From Candidatus Accumulibacter sp. ACC003 (GTDB lineage Bacteria; Pseudomonadota; Gammaproteobacteria; Burkholderiales; Rhodocyclaceae): a stretch of 64,000 nucleotides of DNA. The notes below the pieces were generated by a model. It was given only the letters and a program-made list of their open reading frames with translations, made no database searches and was not told the origin of the DNA. Each line of letters starts with the position of its first letter. Within the stretch, counting starts at the first letter, position 1. The stretch lies in the NCBI RefSeq assembly GCF_907163085.1, contig NZ_CAJQTX010000002.1, forward strand, positions 496,001-560,000, given 5' to 3'. Made by a program: the position numbers and the translations under genes. Shown here in pieces: positions 9,208 to 17,295 of the stretch.

Positions 9208-10281
9208 TCAGACCAGGGGCAAGCGAATGGTAAAACACGTGTCGCCCGGTCGGCTCTCGCAATCAATCGTCCCGTGGTGCTGCTGTACGAAGCTCTGCGC
9301 CAGCGTCAGGCCCAGGCCGCTACCGCCTTCGCGACCCGAAACCAGCGGATAGAACATCCGCTCGCGGATGTCCTCGGGTATGCCCGGGCCGTCGTCGCTG
9401 ACCTGCACCTCGAGTGCCAGGCGATAGCGACGTTTGAACAAGGTAGTCTGGCGGGCGACACGCGTCCGCAGGGTGATCTGGCCCGGACCGACGCGCACCG
9501 CGGCGGGCTGGCGAATGATCGCCTGCGCGGCGTTCCGAGCGATATTCAGGAAGACCTGAATCAGCTGTTCACGGTCGCCAATCAGCTCCGGCAGACTGGT
9601 GTCGTAGTCGCGCCTGACGGTCAGCAGGTTCGGAAATTCGGCGCGCAGCAGACTGCGCACGCGTTCGAGGATTTCGTGAATGTTGACCGGCCCTGGCTGC
9701 ATCGGGCGGTGCGGCGACAGCAGTCGCCGCATCAGGTCCTGCAGGCGATCGGCCTCCTTGATGATCACCTGCGTGTACTCGCGCAAGCCGGGATTGTTGA
9801 GTTCGTGTTCGAGCAACTGCGCGGCGCCGCGAATCCCGCCCAAAGGATTCTTGATTTCGTGCACCAGATTTCTGATCAGCTCGCGATTGGCGTGCTGCTG
9901 CTCGACCAGGCGCTCTTCGCGAGTCGCCCGCAGCTGCTGGTCGATCGGCCACAGTTCGACCAGCAGCAGCTCTTCCCGTGTGTCGGCGCGGTTGACCGCG
10001 CAATTGAGCCTGAGCAGCCCGCCGTCGCTGAGACGCAGGTCGACGTTCTGCCCGCTGTAGCCGCCACCGTCATGCAAGGCGCTGGCGAGCGCCGCCAGCA
10101 GTCCCGGCGGGCACTCGATGACCGCCGCCAGCGGGCAACCGATGAAAACCTTGCTGCTGATCGCCAGCAGGTTCTCGGCGGCCGCATTGAGGTAACAGAT
10201 CGCCAGCCTGGCGTCAAGGACGACGACTGCCGACGACAGCAGGTCGAGTCCGCCGAATGGATTCCCGGCGTCTTCAGACAC
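9208..10281 (-). CDS. ntrB: Nitrogen regulation sensor kinase/phosphatase NtrB (NR-II)
   Basis: A 357-aa cytosolic sensor: N-terminal PAS domain (residues ~12-110), H-box with phospho-acceptor His141 in NLVHEIKNPLGGIRGAAQ, N-box (FLNIARNAAQA), G1 box DDGPGIP and G2 box GGSGLGLTLAQ. No TM segments, as expected for a PII-controlled NtrB. Known role: phosphorylates NtrC under nitrogen limitation and dephosphorylates it when PII signals sufficiency. It lies 41 bp after the DUF4124 gene and upstream of ntrC, as in other betaproteobacteria. Confidence 0.96.
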   Translation of the reverse strand: MSEDAGNPFGGLDLLSSAVVVLDARLAICYLNAAAENLLAISSKVFIGCPLAAVIECPPGLLAALASALHDGGGYSGQNVDLRLSDGGLLRLNCAVNRADTREELLLVELWPIDQQLRATREERLVEQQHANRELIRNLVHEIKNPLGGIRGAAQLLEHELNNPGLREYTQVIIKEADRLQDLMRRLLSPHRPMQPGPVNIHEILERVRSLLRAEFPNLLTVRRDYDTSLPELIGDREQLIQVFLNIARNAAQAIIRQPAAVRVGPGQITLRTRVARQTTLFKRRYRLALEVQVSDDGPGIPEDIRERMFYPLVSGREGGSGLGLTLAQSFVQQHHGTIDCESRPGDTCFTIRLPLV

Positions 10282-10322
10282 CGGTTTCGAGCCGCAATGG
10301 CAGCTGCGTCATGGCCATACGA

Positions 10323-10805
10323 TCAGCGTAGATTGCCGATTTCCTTGCTGATCGCCTCGACATTCCGCTGGTGCAGAGCGACCTTGTCCTGGTACGGCTG
10401 CAGCCGCTCCTGCACCTTGCCACCACTGATCGCGCCGCCCTGCATGCGCTCTTCCGGCAAGACCAGAGCCTCCTGCCCTTTGAGCGCCGTTTTGGCCTGC
10501 TCGACGTTCTTCTGCTCGGTCGCCAGCTCATTTTCGAGGATCCGGCGGCGATCACCGTCGCGAGATTTCTGCGTCTGGTCGTCCACCTTCGGAAAGGAAC
10601 CTGGTGTCGGCGTCCGCGGCGAAGCCTTGGGCGCTGGCGCCAGGTTGACCGGGTCGAGAACGAGCTTTCGGCAGCTCTTGGTCGGAACGTTCGAGTAGGT
10701 GACACTGCCGTTGTCATTGGTGCACTTGTAGATGTCCTGAGCATGCACGGGCCCGGCTGCCAAAAACAGCAGCGCGATCGAAATAAACAGGTTTTGGGGT
10801 CTCAT
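10323..10805 (-). CDS. DUF4124 domain secreted protein
   Basis: A 160-aa protein with a signal peptide (MRPQNLFISIALLFLAAGPV, cleavage predicted after VHA). DUF4124 follows (QDIYKCTNDNGSVTYSN), with Cys pairs, then a Pro-rich linker and a coiled-coil-like charged region (~75-160). Probably periplasmic. It sits between glnA and ntrB, a position conserved in many betaproteobacteria, but no role in nitrogen control is proven. It is cut off from glnA by a terminator, so it may start the ntrBC transcript. Confidence 0.9.
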   Translation of the reverse strand: MRPQNLFISIALLFLAAGPVHAQDIYKCTNDNGSVTYSNVPTKSCRKLVLDPVNLAPAPKASPRTPTPGSFPKVDDQTQKSRDGDRRRILENELATEQKNVEQAKTALKGQEALVLPEERMQGGAISGGKVQERLQPYQDKVALHQRNVEAISKEIGNLR

Positions 10806-10944
10806 CGGCGTCTTGTTCCCTGGTCGCTGGCCGCCGCCAGAGGGCGCCGAGCCGGCATCGTGCTGAATGACAAAGCAGGCACGAGTGTGAGTGTATTGGA
10901 TCAGTCAAATGAATACAAACGCACGGGAACGAAGATCGGCGGAC

Positions 10945-10971
10945 AAAAAAAAAGGACGGGCAAGCCCGTCC
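10945..10971 (-). terminator. Rho-independent terminator after glnA
   Basis: On the minus strand a perfect 8-bp stem (GGACGGGC / GCCCGTCC) with a 2-nt core loop is followed by nine T residues. It lies 20 bp after the glnA stop and should limit transcription into the DUF4124-ntrBC genes. Confidence 0.93.
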
Positions 10972-10990
10972 TGTTGACTGCGCCGCGTTC

Positions 10991-12406
10991 TCAGCAGCTG
11001 TAGTACAGCTCGAACTCGACCGGATGAGTGGTCATGCGAACCTTGTTCACCTCGTCCATCTTCAGCTCGATGAAGGCGTCGATCCACTCGTCCGAAAAGA
11101 CCCCACCACGCGTCAGGAAGTCGCGATCCTTGTCGACAGCGGCAAGCGCCTCTTCAAGACTGGCGCAGACCGTCGGAATCTTGGCATCTTCTTCCGGCGG
11201 CAGGTCGTAGAGGTTCTTGTCGGCCGGATCGCCCGGGTGAATCTTGTTCTGGATACCATCAAGGCCGGCCATCAGCAGCGCCGCAAAGCACAGGTAAGGG
11301 TTGGCAATCGGATCCGGGAAACGCGTTTCGATGCGCCGCGCCTTGTCGGACGCGACGTGCGGCACACGGATCGAAGCCGAACGGTTCTTGGCCGAGTAGG
11401 CCAGCTTGGTCGGCGCTTCGTAGTGCGGCACCAGGCGCTTGTACGAGTTGGTGCCGGGGTTGGTGATCGCGTTCAGCGCCTTGGCGTGCTTGATGATCCC
11501 GCCGATGTAGAAGAGGGCCATTTCCGACAGACCGGCGTAGCCGTTGCCGGCAAACAGGTTCTTGCCGTCTTTCCAGATCGACTGATGGACGTGCATCCCC
11601 GAGCCGTTGTCGCCGACGATCGGCTTCGGCATGAAGGTTGCGGTCTTGCCATACTGGTGCGCGACGTTGTGCACCACGTACTTCAACTGCTGCGTCCAGT
11701 CGGCGCGCTTGACCAGCGTGCTGAACTGGGTGCCGATCTCGCACTGGCCGGCGGTGGCGACTTCGTGGTGGTGCACTTCAACCGGAATGCCGATCGACTC
11801 CAACGTCAGCACCATGGCCGAGCGGATGTCGTGCAGGCTATCGACCGGCGGGACGGGAAAATAGCCACCTTTGACTCCCGGACGGTGGCCAGTGCCGCCG
11901 CCACCCTCGGATTTCTCGCCACTCGCCCAGGCCGCCTCGTCCGAAAAGATCTTCAGCGAGCAGCCCGACATGTCGACGCTCCAGGCCACCGAATCGAAAA
12001 TGAAGAACTCGGGCTCCGGGCCGAAATAAGCTGTATCACCGACGCCGCAAGACTTCAGGTAGGCTTCGGCGCGCTTGGCGATCGAACGCGGATCACGGTC
12101 GTAACCGCGGCCATCGGCCGGGTCAACGACGTCACAGGTAATGACGATCGTTGTTTCGTCAAAGAAGGGGTCAATATAGGCCGTATCGGGATCGGGCATC
12201 AGCTGCATGTCGGACGCCTGGATTCCCTTCCAACCGGCGATCGACGAGCCATCGAAAGCGTGGCCGTTCTCGAACTTGTCTTCGTCGAAAGCGCTGACCG
12301 GAACGGTCACGTGCTGCTCCTTGCCACGCGTGTCGGTGAAGCGGAAGTCGACGAACTTCGCCTCGTTTTCCTTGACCATGTTGATCACATCTTGCGGTGT
12401 TGCCAT
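10991..12406 (-). CDS. glnA: Glutamine synthetase type I
   Basis: Condenses ammonium and glutamate to glutamine using ATP; a cytosolic dodecamer. The 471-aa sequence has the [10 protein letters not shown] motif, the EFFIFD metal-binding region, the [12 protein letters not shown]-binding motif, and the adenylylation segment [10 protein letters not shown] with its target tyrosine, so it should be controlled by GlnE. A GGAGACTC ribosome site precedes the ATG. Upstream lie a sigma-54 promoter and an NtrC-type site, in line with control by the NtrBC genes encoded downstream. Confidence 0.98.
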   Translation of the reverse strand: MATPQDVINMVKENEAKFVDFRFTDTRGKEQHVTVPVSAFDEDKFENGHAFDGSSIAGWKGIQASDMQLMPDPDTAYIDPFFDETTIVITCDVVDPADGRGYDRDPRSIAKRAEAYLKSCGVGDTAYFGPEPEFFIFDSVAWSVDMSGCSLKIFSDEAAWASGEKSEGGGGTGHRPGVKGGYFPVPPVDSLHDIRSAMVLTLESIGIPVEVHHHEVATAGQCEIGTQFSTLVKRADWTQQLKYVVHNVAHQYGKTATFMPKPIVGDNGSGMHVHQSIWKDGKNLFAGNGYAGLSEMALFYIGGIIKHAKALNAITNPGTNSYKRLVPHYEAPTKLAYSAKNRSASIRVPHVASDKARRIETRFPDPIANPYLCFAALLMAGLDGIQNKIHPGDPADKNLYDLPPEEDAKIPTVCASLEEALAAVDKDRDFLTRGGVFSDEWIDAFIELKMDEVNKVRMTTHPVEFELYYSC

Positions 12407-12475
12407 TGCGGAGTCTCCTGAACAGGTGCCGGCTCGGCCGGCGGCAGTAGAAAATAGTTACGCGGTGAAACAAAA

Positions 12476-12490
12476 GCAGAAAACGTGCCA
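12476..12490 (-). promoter_or_regulatory. Sigma-54 (-24/-12) promoter of glnA
   Basis: On the minus strand the sequence reads TGGCAC-GTTTT-CTGC. It has the invariant GG and GC at the exact spacing of the sigma-54 consensus, with one mismatch in the -12 box (CTGC for TTGC). It lies about 70 bp upstream of the glnA start codon. Confidence 0.85.
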
Positions 12491-12553
12491 ACCACCTCAT
12501 GCAGAACTTTTATTGTGCCACAACGGTGTTGAGCGCACGCCAGCCCAGCTTGA

Positions 12554-12570
12554 CGCACTGTGCTGGTGCG
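12554..12570. promoter_or_regulatory. NtrC binding site (enhancer) upstream of glnA
   Basis: CGCACTGTGCTGGTGCG has the NtrC dyad GCAC-N7-GTGC, symmetric to the outer base pair. It lies about 70 bp upstream of the -24/-12 promoter, a normal enhancer distance. A second, weaker half-site-like stretch (GCCACAACGGTGT) lies between the two. Confidence 0.8.
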
Positions 12571-12700
12571 GCAAGCGGCTGAGCGCCTCATTATAGTGCG
12601 CCTCGATGTGTCAAGGCCGCAGCGCGCGCTGCAAACAAGACAAGTGATCTATACTTCGCCCCTCGTGAGATCTCACTTGACGGAGCAGTCGGCGGACACC

Positions 12701-13150
12701 ATGGGAAGATTGACAGATCTGCTTAACCTGGCGCAGGAACGCGGACGCGAACTCGGGCTCCCCTACGCGGGCGCCCTGACCCCGCAGGAAGCTTATGAAA
12801 TATGGCAACTGGCGCCGGGTGCCAAGCTGGTCGACGTGCGCACGCGTGCCGAGTGGGATTGGGTCGGGCGCATACCCGGCGCGATCGAGATCGAGTGGCT
12901 CAGTTACCCCGATAACAAGGCCAACACCCACTTCCTGCCGCAGCTCAAGCAACAGGTCGATGACGAAGCGCTGCTGATGTTCCTCTGCCGTAGCGGCCAG
13001 CGCTCGCACCAGGCCGCCGCGCTGGCCAGCCAGGGCGCGAATTCAACGTGCTACAACGTGCTCGAGGGCTTCGAAGGCGACAAAGACGCCAACGGCCAAC
13101 GCGGCAAAGTTGGCGGCTGGCGTCGCGCCGGCCTGCCGTGGCGTAGCTGA
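12701..13150 (+). CDS. Rhodanese-like sulfurtransferase
   Basis: A 149-aa single-domain rhodanese. The active-site loop is CRSGQRS with Cys96; VDVRTRAEWDWVGRIPGA is the usual N-terminal rhodanese block. The C-terminal NVLEGFEGDKD..GQRG..GGWRRAGLPW segment is typical of the family near betaproteobacterial glnA. Start chosen at MGRLTDLL (ATG 12701); a longer frame begins at 12560 but would run through the glnA control region. Substrate is unknown. It is transcribed divergently from glnA. Confidence 0.9.
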   Translation: MGRLTDLLNLAQERGRELGLPYAGALTPQEAYEIWQLAPGAKLVDVRTRAEWDWVGRIPGAIEIEWLSYPDNKANTHFLPQLKQQVDDEALLMFLCRSGQRSHQAAALASQGANSTCYNVLEGFEGDKDANGQRGKVGGWRRAGLPWRS

Positions 13151-13205
13151 ACGTTTTGCCGACAGCCCGGTCTGGGCTGTGTGCGATTGACCCGAGTACC
13201 TGAAC

Positions 13206-14303
13206 ATGCCAACAGCCACCATCAGCTTCGATAAATTCAACCAGTTGCAGGACGAGGCGTGTCATCAGCGCATTCGCGTCGCCCGCCAACGGCTGGGCAG
13301 CAAAGCCGTGCTGCTCTGCCACCACTATCAACGCGCCGACGTTTATCAGTACGCCGACCTGACCGGTGACTCGCTGAAGCTGTCGCGCCTGGCCTCGCAA
13401 ACCGATGCGCAGTACATCGTCTTCTGCGGCGTTCATTTCATGGCCGAAGTGGCCGACATCATGTCGAAGCCCGAGCAGATCGCGATCCTGCCGGATCTCG
13501 CCGCCGGTTGTTCGATGGCCGATATGGCCAATCTGGCGAAAGTCGAACGCTGCTGGCGCGAACTCGGCGAGGTTCTCGACGTCGACCAGCAGCTGACGCC
13601 GGTCACCTACATCAACTCGGCCGCCGATCTCAAGGCTTTTTGTGGCGCCCGCGGCGGCATCGTGTGCACCTCGTCGAACGCCGCAACCGTTGCCGCCTGG
13701 GCCTTCGAACGGCGTGAGAAGATCCTCTTCTTCCCCGATCAGCATCTCGGGCGCTGGACCGGCCACCAGATGGGCATCGCCCTCGACGAGATGTTCGTCT
13801 GGGACCCCGACCTCGAAATGGGCGGCCTCAGCGCCGAAGAAATCCGCCGCGCGAAGCTCCTGCTGTGGAAGGGACACTGCTCGGTGCATCAGATGTTCCA
13901 GCCGGCGCACATTCTGCGCTTCCGCAACCAGTATCCCGACGGACTGGTCATCGCCCACCCGGAATGCAGCTTCGAAGTCTGCCGGCAATCGGATTTCGTC
14001 GGCTCGACCGAGCACATCGTCAGAACGATCAAGGAAGCCGCCCCGAACACCTGCTGGCTGGTCGGCACCGAGCTCAATCTGGTCAACCGCCTGGCCGAAG
14101 AAGTCAAGACAGAAGGCAAGATCGTCCAGTTCATGTCGCCAACGGTGTGCATGTGCTCGACCATGCAGAGGATCGACCCGCAGCATCTGGCGTGGACGCT
14201 GGAAAATCTGGCCGACGGCACGCTGGTCAACCAGATCAAGGTTCCCGAGCACGAAATGGAACTCGCCCGCGTCGCGCTCGAACGAATGCTCGCCATCTCC
14301 TGA
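13206..14303 (+). CDS. nadA: Quinolinate synthase A
   Basis: Condenses iminoaspartate with dihydroxyacetone phosphate to quinolinate in de novo NAD synthesis, using a [4Fe-4S] cluster. The 365-aa protein has LCHHYQRADV, the FCGVHFMAEVADIM block, the SNAATV and HPECSFEV segments, and MCSTMQRI, which contribute cluster and substrate ligands. Length matches the family. It stands 55 bp after the rhodanese gene and 6 bp before the next gene. No nadB or nadC is in the window. Confidence 0.97.
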   Translation: MPTATISFDKFNQLQDEACHQRIRVARQRLGSKAVLLCHHYQRADVYQYADLTGDSLKLSRLASQTDAQYIVFCGVHFMAEVADIMSKPEQIAILPDLAAGCSMADMANLAKVERCWRELGEVLDVDQQLTPVTYINSAADLKAFCGARGGIVCTSSNAATVAAWAFERREKILFFPDQHLGRWTGHQMGIALDEMFVWDPDLEMGGLSAEEIRRAKLLLWKGHCSVHQMFQPAHILRFRNQYPDGLVIAHPECSFEVCRQSDFVGSTEHIVRTIKEAAPNTCWLVGTELNLVNRLAEEVKTEGKIVQFMSPTVCMCSTMQRIDPQHLAWTLENLADGTLVNQIKVPEHEMELARVALERMLAIS

Positions 14304-14309
14304 ACCGCG

Positions 14310-14720
14310 ATGGCCGCGCCAGCCAGCGTCCCCGACCCGATGAGCGAACAGCCACCTCCCAACCGCTACCGGATCTTCGGCATCAGCAACTGCGACACGA
14401 TGAAAAAAGCCCTGGCGTGGCTCGCCGAGCATCGCGTCGCCGTGGACTTCGTCGACTACCGCAAGACCGCGATCAGTGTCGAGCAACTCGCCGACTGGAG
14501 CCGCCGGGTCAGCTGGCAAGTGCTGCTCAACACCCGTGGCACGACCTGGCGGCGGCTCGCTGAAGAACAACGCGCCGACCTCGACGAAAACAGAGCCCTG
14601 ACGCTGATGGCGGCGCAACCCAGCCTGATCAAGCGACCGGTGATCGACACCGGCGACGCCTTGCTGATCGGCTTCGATGCACAGCGCTACGCCAACGAGT
14701 TCCTGGGAACAAAGCCATGA
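14310..14720 (+). CDS. ArsC/Spx-family reductase (YffB-like)
   Basis: A thioredoxin-fold protein of about 126-136 aa. The CxxxK-type active site is seen in FGISNCDTMKKALAWL, followed by VDFVDYRKTAIS and the cis-Pro region LIKRPVIDT. This subgroup is annotated as ArsC family but lacks proof of arsenate reduction. Start may be at 14310 or at the inner ATG at 14340 (MSEQPPPNRYRIFG), which leaves a shorter leader. It overlaps hslO by 4 bp (ATGA), so the two are coupled; a redox chaperone next to a thiol reductase is suggestive. Confidence 0.87.
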   Translation: MAAPASVPDPMSEQPPPNRYRIFGISNCDTMKKALAWLAEHRVAVDFVDYRKTAISVEQLADWSRRVSWQVLLNTRGTTWRRLAEEQRADLDENRALTLMAAQPSLIKRPVIDTGDALLIGFDAQRYANEFLGTKP

Positions 14721-15586
14721 TCGACGACTACCTCTGCCGTTTCCTGCTCGAAGACCTGGACATCTCGGGAGCCGTCGTTCGCCTCGGACCGGCCTGGCGA
14801 CAAATGCTCGACCAGCGCGACTACGCCGCGCCGGTCGGCCGCGTCCTCGGCGAAATGACCGCGACGACGCTCTTGCTCGCCGGCAATCTGAAGCAGCCCG
14901 GACGGATGACCATCCAGCTGCGCGGTGGCGGCGCGGTGTCGCTGCTGGTCATCGACTGCAACGAGAAATTGCAGATTCGCGGCATGGCCAAGTGCAGCGG
15001 CGCCGTCGCCGATGGCTCGGCGGCCGAACTGCTCGGCGACGGCCAACTGCAGCTAAGCCTCGATTTGCCGTCGATGCGCGAACCCTATCAAAGCATCGTG
15101 CCGCTCACCGGCGACAGCATCGCCGATATTTTTGAACACTACCTCGAACAGTCGGATCAGTTGCCCGCACGACTCTTTCTCGCCGCTTCGCCGGATGCCG
15201 CTGCCGGGCTGTTTCTGCAGCGACTGCCGAACGCCGAGCAGCGCGACGCCGATGGCTGGACGCGCGTCGCGGCGCTGGCGGCGACCGTGCAGCCCGCCGA
15301 ACTGCTGTCGCTGACCGCCGAAGACCTGCTACGACGCCTCTTTGGCGAAGAGACCGTGCGCATCTTTCCGGCCAGAACCGTCGCCTACAACTGCCCCGAA
15401 GACTGGGACAAGGTCCGTTCGATGCTGCGTTCGCTCGGTCGTCGTGAAGTCTACGCGACGCTGCACGAACACGGCGAAGTGCTGATCAAGGACGACATCT
15501 GCAATCGCGAATACCGTTTTGACGCGCTGGCAATCGACGAACTTTTTGGCGAGTCACCGACAGCAACACCGCCGACCGTCCACTGA
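14717..15586 (+). CDS. hslO: Hsp33 redox chaperone with a reduced cysteine set
   Basis: A 289-aa Hsp33 family protein (MTATTLLLAGNLKQPGRMTIQLRGGG and the GMAKCSGAV block are typical). Canonical Hsp33 binds zinc with CxC and CxxC motifs in its C-terminal redox switch. Here the equivalent segments are YNCPEDWDKV (Cys226) and DDICNREYRF (Cys262), so only one cysteine of each pair is left. Folding and substrate regions look intact. It may be active without the classical zinc-linked switch, or use a different one. Overlaps the upstream ArsC-like gene by 4 bp. Confidence 0.93.
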   Translation: MIDDYLCRFLLEDLDISGAVVRLGPAWRQMLDQRDYAAPVGRVLGEMTATTLLLAGNLKQPGRMTIQLRGGGAVSLLVIDCNEKLQIRGMAKCSGAVADGSAAELLGDGQLQLSLDLPSMREPYQSIVPLTGDSIADIFEHYLEQSDQLPARLFLAASPDAAAGLFLQRLPNAEQRDADGWTRVAALAATVQPAELLSLTAEDLLRRLFGEETVRIFPARTVAYNCPEDWDKVRSMLRSLGRREVYATLHEHGEVLIKDDICNREYRFDALAIDELFGESPTATPPTVH

Positions 15587-15762
15587 GCGCTGCGACGGCA
15601 GGCGGGGAGTACTCCCGATGGCGTCGCGCCAGTTTTCGTCGCCGCCAGCGCTCCGCGTCGTACGCCACAAGACGCCTGCTTGTTGACAAGCGTGCCTGCT
15701 CGAGAACACCCTTCTGGCAGCGATTCCATTTCGTCCCTGCCATCAACAGAAGGAGCCCACAC

Positions 15763-16236
15763 ATGAAAGCTTTCCAGGACTACTACCCTGAAAACGTCGC
15801 CCATTGCTATGGTTGCGGCCGCCTGAACACGCAAGGCCACCAGATCAAGACCTACTGGGAGGGCGACGAAAGCGTCACGCGTTTCCGGCCCGAGCCCTAT
15901 CTCACTTCGGTACCGGGCTATGCCTATGGCGGCCTGGTCGCTTCGCTGATCGACTGCCACAGCACGGGCACGGCCGCCGCCGCCATGTACCGGCAACAAG
16001 GCCGCGAGATGGACTCGCTGCCCGCCTTCCGTTTCGTGACCGGTTCGCTGCACGTGGATTTTCTCAAGCCGACGCCCCTGGACGTCGAACTGGAGGTCCG
16101 CGGCCGCGTCAAGGAAATCAAGGGCCGCAAGGTGGTGATCGAGACGACGGTGAGCGCGGCTGGCGTCGCGACGGCGCGCGGTGAAGTCGTCGCCATACAA
16201 ATGCCCGACAGCTTCGGCAGCACGCCACCGGCGTAA
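15763..16236 (+). CDS. PaaI-family hotdog thioesterase
   Basis: A 157-aa single-domain hotdog protein. The N-terminal HCYGCGRLNTQGHQIK and the helix start GYAYGGLVASLIDCHSTGTAAAA fit the PaaI/DUF4442-like acyl-CoA thioesterases; TGSLHVDFLKPTPL is the family strand block. Acyl substrate unknown. An AGAAGGAG ribosome site lies 8 bp upstream of the ATG. It is alone, 176 bp after hslO. Confidence 0.88.
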   Translation: MKAFQDYYPENVAHCYGCGRLNTQGHQIKTYWEGDESVTRFRPEPYLTSVPGYAYGGLVASLIDCHSTGTAAAAMYRQQGREMDSLPAFRFVTGSLHVDFLKPTPLDVELEVRGRVKEIKGRKVVIETTVSAAGVATARGEVVAIQMPDSFGSTPPA

Positions 16237-16341
16237 ACAAAGCAACTGTCGCGTCGGTCGGGTGGCCGCTGATCCTGGGCGGCAAGCGAGCGGACGGCAA
16301 GCCGTCGCTGGCCGGTGGCCGAAAACCCTGCCCCGACCTCC

Positions 16342-16539
16342 TCAGTTGCGCTCAGGTGGCCATCGCCTGGAGGTGTGGACCAGAGCCAGAACCGTCTCGC
16401 CGACGATCTCGTACACCAGGCGATAGCTTTCGTGAGGGAGCAGCTCGCGGGTGCCGGGAATCTTGCCCGATCGCCCCATAAAGGGATATTCGGCCAAGCG
16501 GGTTGCCGCGTCGCTAACGGTCAACGCTGTGGGGGCCAC
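16342..16539 (-). pseudogene. RelE/ParE toxin remnant, N-terminus missing
   Basis: The frame encodes ATRLAEYPFMGRSGKIPGTR..., then LVYEIVGETVLALVHTSRRW, which match the C-terminal two thirds of ParE/RelE toxins (family pattern: aefPlmGRpGrvpGTRELv...yrv.y.v....i.il.v.H..r.wP). The first ~25-30 residues are absent: the open frame begins at a GTG and an in-frame TGA lies seven codons before it. No antitoxin gene is adjacent. The missing end abuts the palindromic repeat at 16565, which may mark the breakpoint. Likely inactive. Confidence 0.7.
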
Positions 16540-16564
16540 GCCCGGCAGCCATCCCCATCAGGCA

Positions 16565-16692
16565 CCCACGCCGTCATTGCGAGGAGGCGCAGCCGACGCG
16601 GCAATCCAGTTCCACCCTCTGATTTCCTTTCGGCCACCGCATCGACAACGCGAAGAGTCAAACGTCTGGATTGCCACGTCGGCTTCGCCACC
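16565..16692. repeat. Palindromic dispersed repeat (MITE-like), copy 1
   Basis: Starts CCCACGCCGTCATTGCGAGG and runs through GCGGCAATCCAG to the inverted CTGGATTGCC half. A second copy at 62116-62255 shares the same order. In this copy the outer right end has diverged (GCCACCTTGACGCC where copy 2 has the full inverted GCGAGGAGGC end). No transposase is inside. It abuts the ParE remnant. Confidence 0.8.
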
Positions 16693-16818
16693 TTGACGCC
16701 TTGACCCCTTATCGTGACTCGTGACTTATCGCCTCGGTCGCAATTGCTGTAATTGTGACAATCAACGACAATCGCCGACCTTCAGCGCGTCGTCGCGGCG
16801 TTCGGATTCAAGCCGGCG

Positions 16819-17295
16819 TTGATCAAAGGCCTGCTCAAGGCGATGTCGGCCGAAGGCAGCACCGATGTCGACCTGGCGCTGCCGCACTTCCGGCACGATG
16901 ACCGACAGCTTGCCGGCTGGCGGGCGCTGCTGTTCTCGGTGCAGCGCTTCGAGCGCGCGGTGCTGTTGATCGCCCAGGGCCAGCTACCGCTGGGACGAGC
17001 GACGCTGGCGCGGCTGGCTGAAGTACAGGGTCTCAAGGCGATGGTCGCCAAGCTGCGCGTCGCGCTCGACAAGCTCGGGAAGGCGGGAATCCTCAGCAAG
17101 CCGCTGGCCGGTAACGACGCCATCGAGAACCGCCTGTTTACCGAATACCGCAAGGAGCTGGCGCTGAAAGAGATTGTTTGCAGCAGCGACGCATCGCACG
17201 ATGGGCGAGCAATGCGACAACAGCCCGTTGAGCAAGCCGGGCACGCGAGCTTGATCCAGCGCCGCAGCAAACTACAAAAAAGGACGAAGGAATGA
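16819..17295 (+). CDS. Hypothetical protein coupled to hsdM
   Basis: An open frame runs from about 16759 (after a TGA at 16756) to 17295; TTG at 16819 is the first plausible start, giving 158 aa. The sequence (from IKGLLKAMSAEGSTDVDLAL to RLFTEYRKELALKEI) is helical and charged, and I do not recognise a family. Its TGA overlaps the hsdM ATG (ATGA at 17292-17295), which suggests translational coupling and makes it a candidate restriction-locus accessory gene. The lack of a good start codon leaves open that it is a 5'-truncated gene. Confidence 0.45.
   Translation: MIKGLLKAMSAEGSTDVDLALPHFRHDDRQLAGWRALLFSVQRFERAVLLIAQGQLPLGRATLARLAEVQGLKAMVAKLRVALDKLGKAGILSKPLAGNDAIENRLFTEYRKELALKEIVCSSDASHDGRAMRQQPVEQAGHASLIQRRSKLQKRTKE

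Noticed and set aside
12506-12520. Second GTGCCA motif upstream of glnA as another sigma-54 promoter
   Set aside because: The matching GC dinucleotide of the -12 box is absent at the needed spacing.
12945-14618. Minus-strand open frame (~557 codons) across nadA
   Set aside because: Shadow of nadA and the ArsC-like gene; no domain seen.
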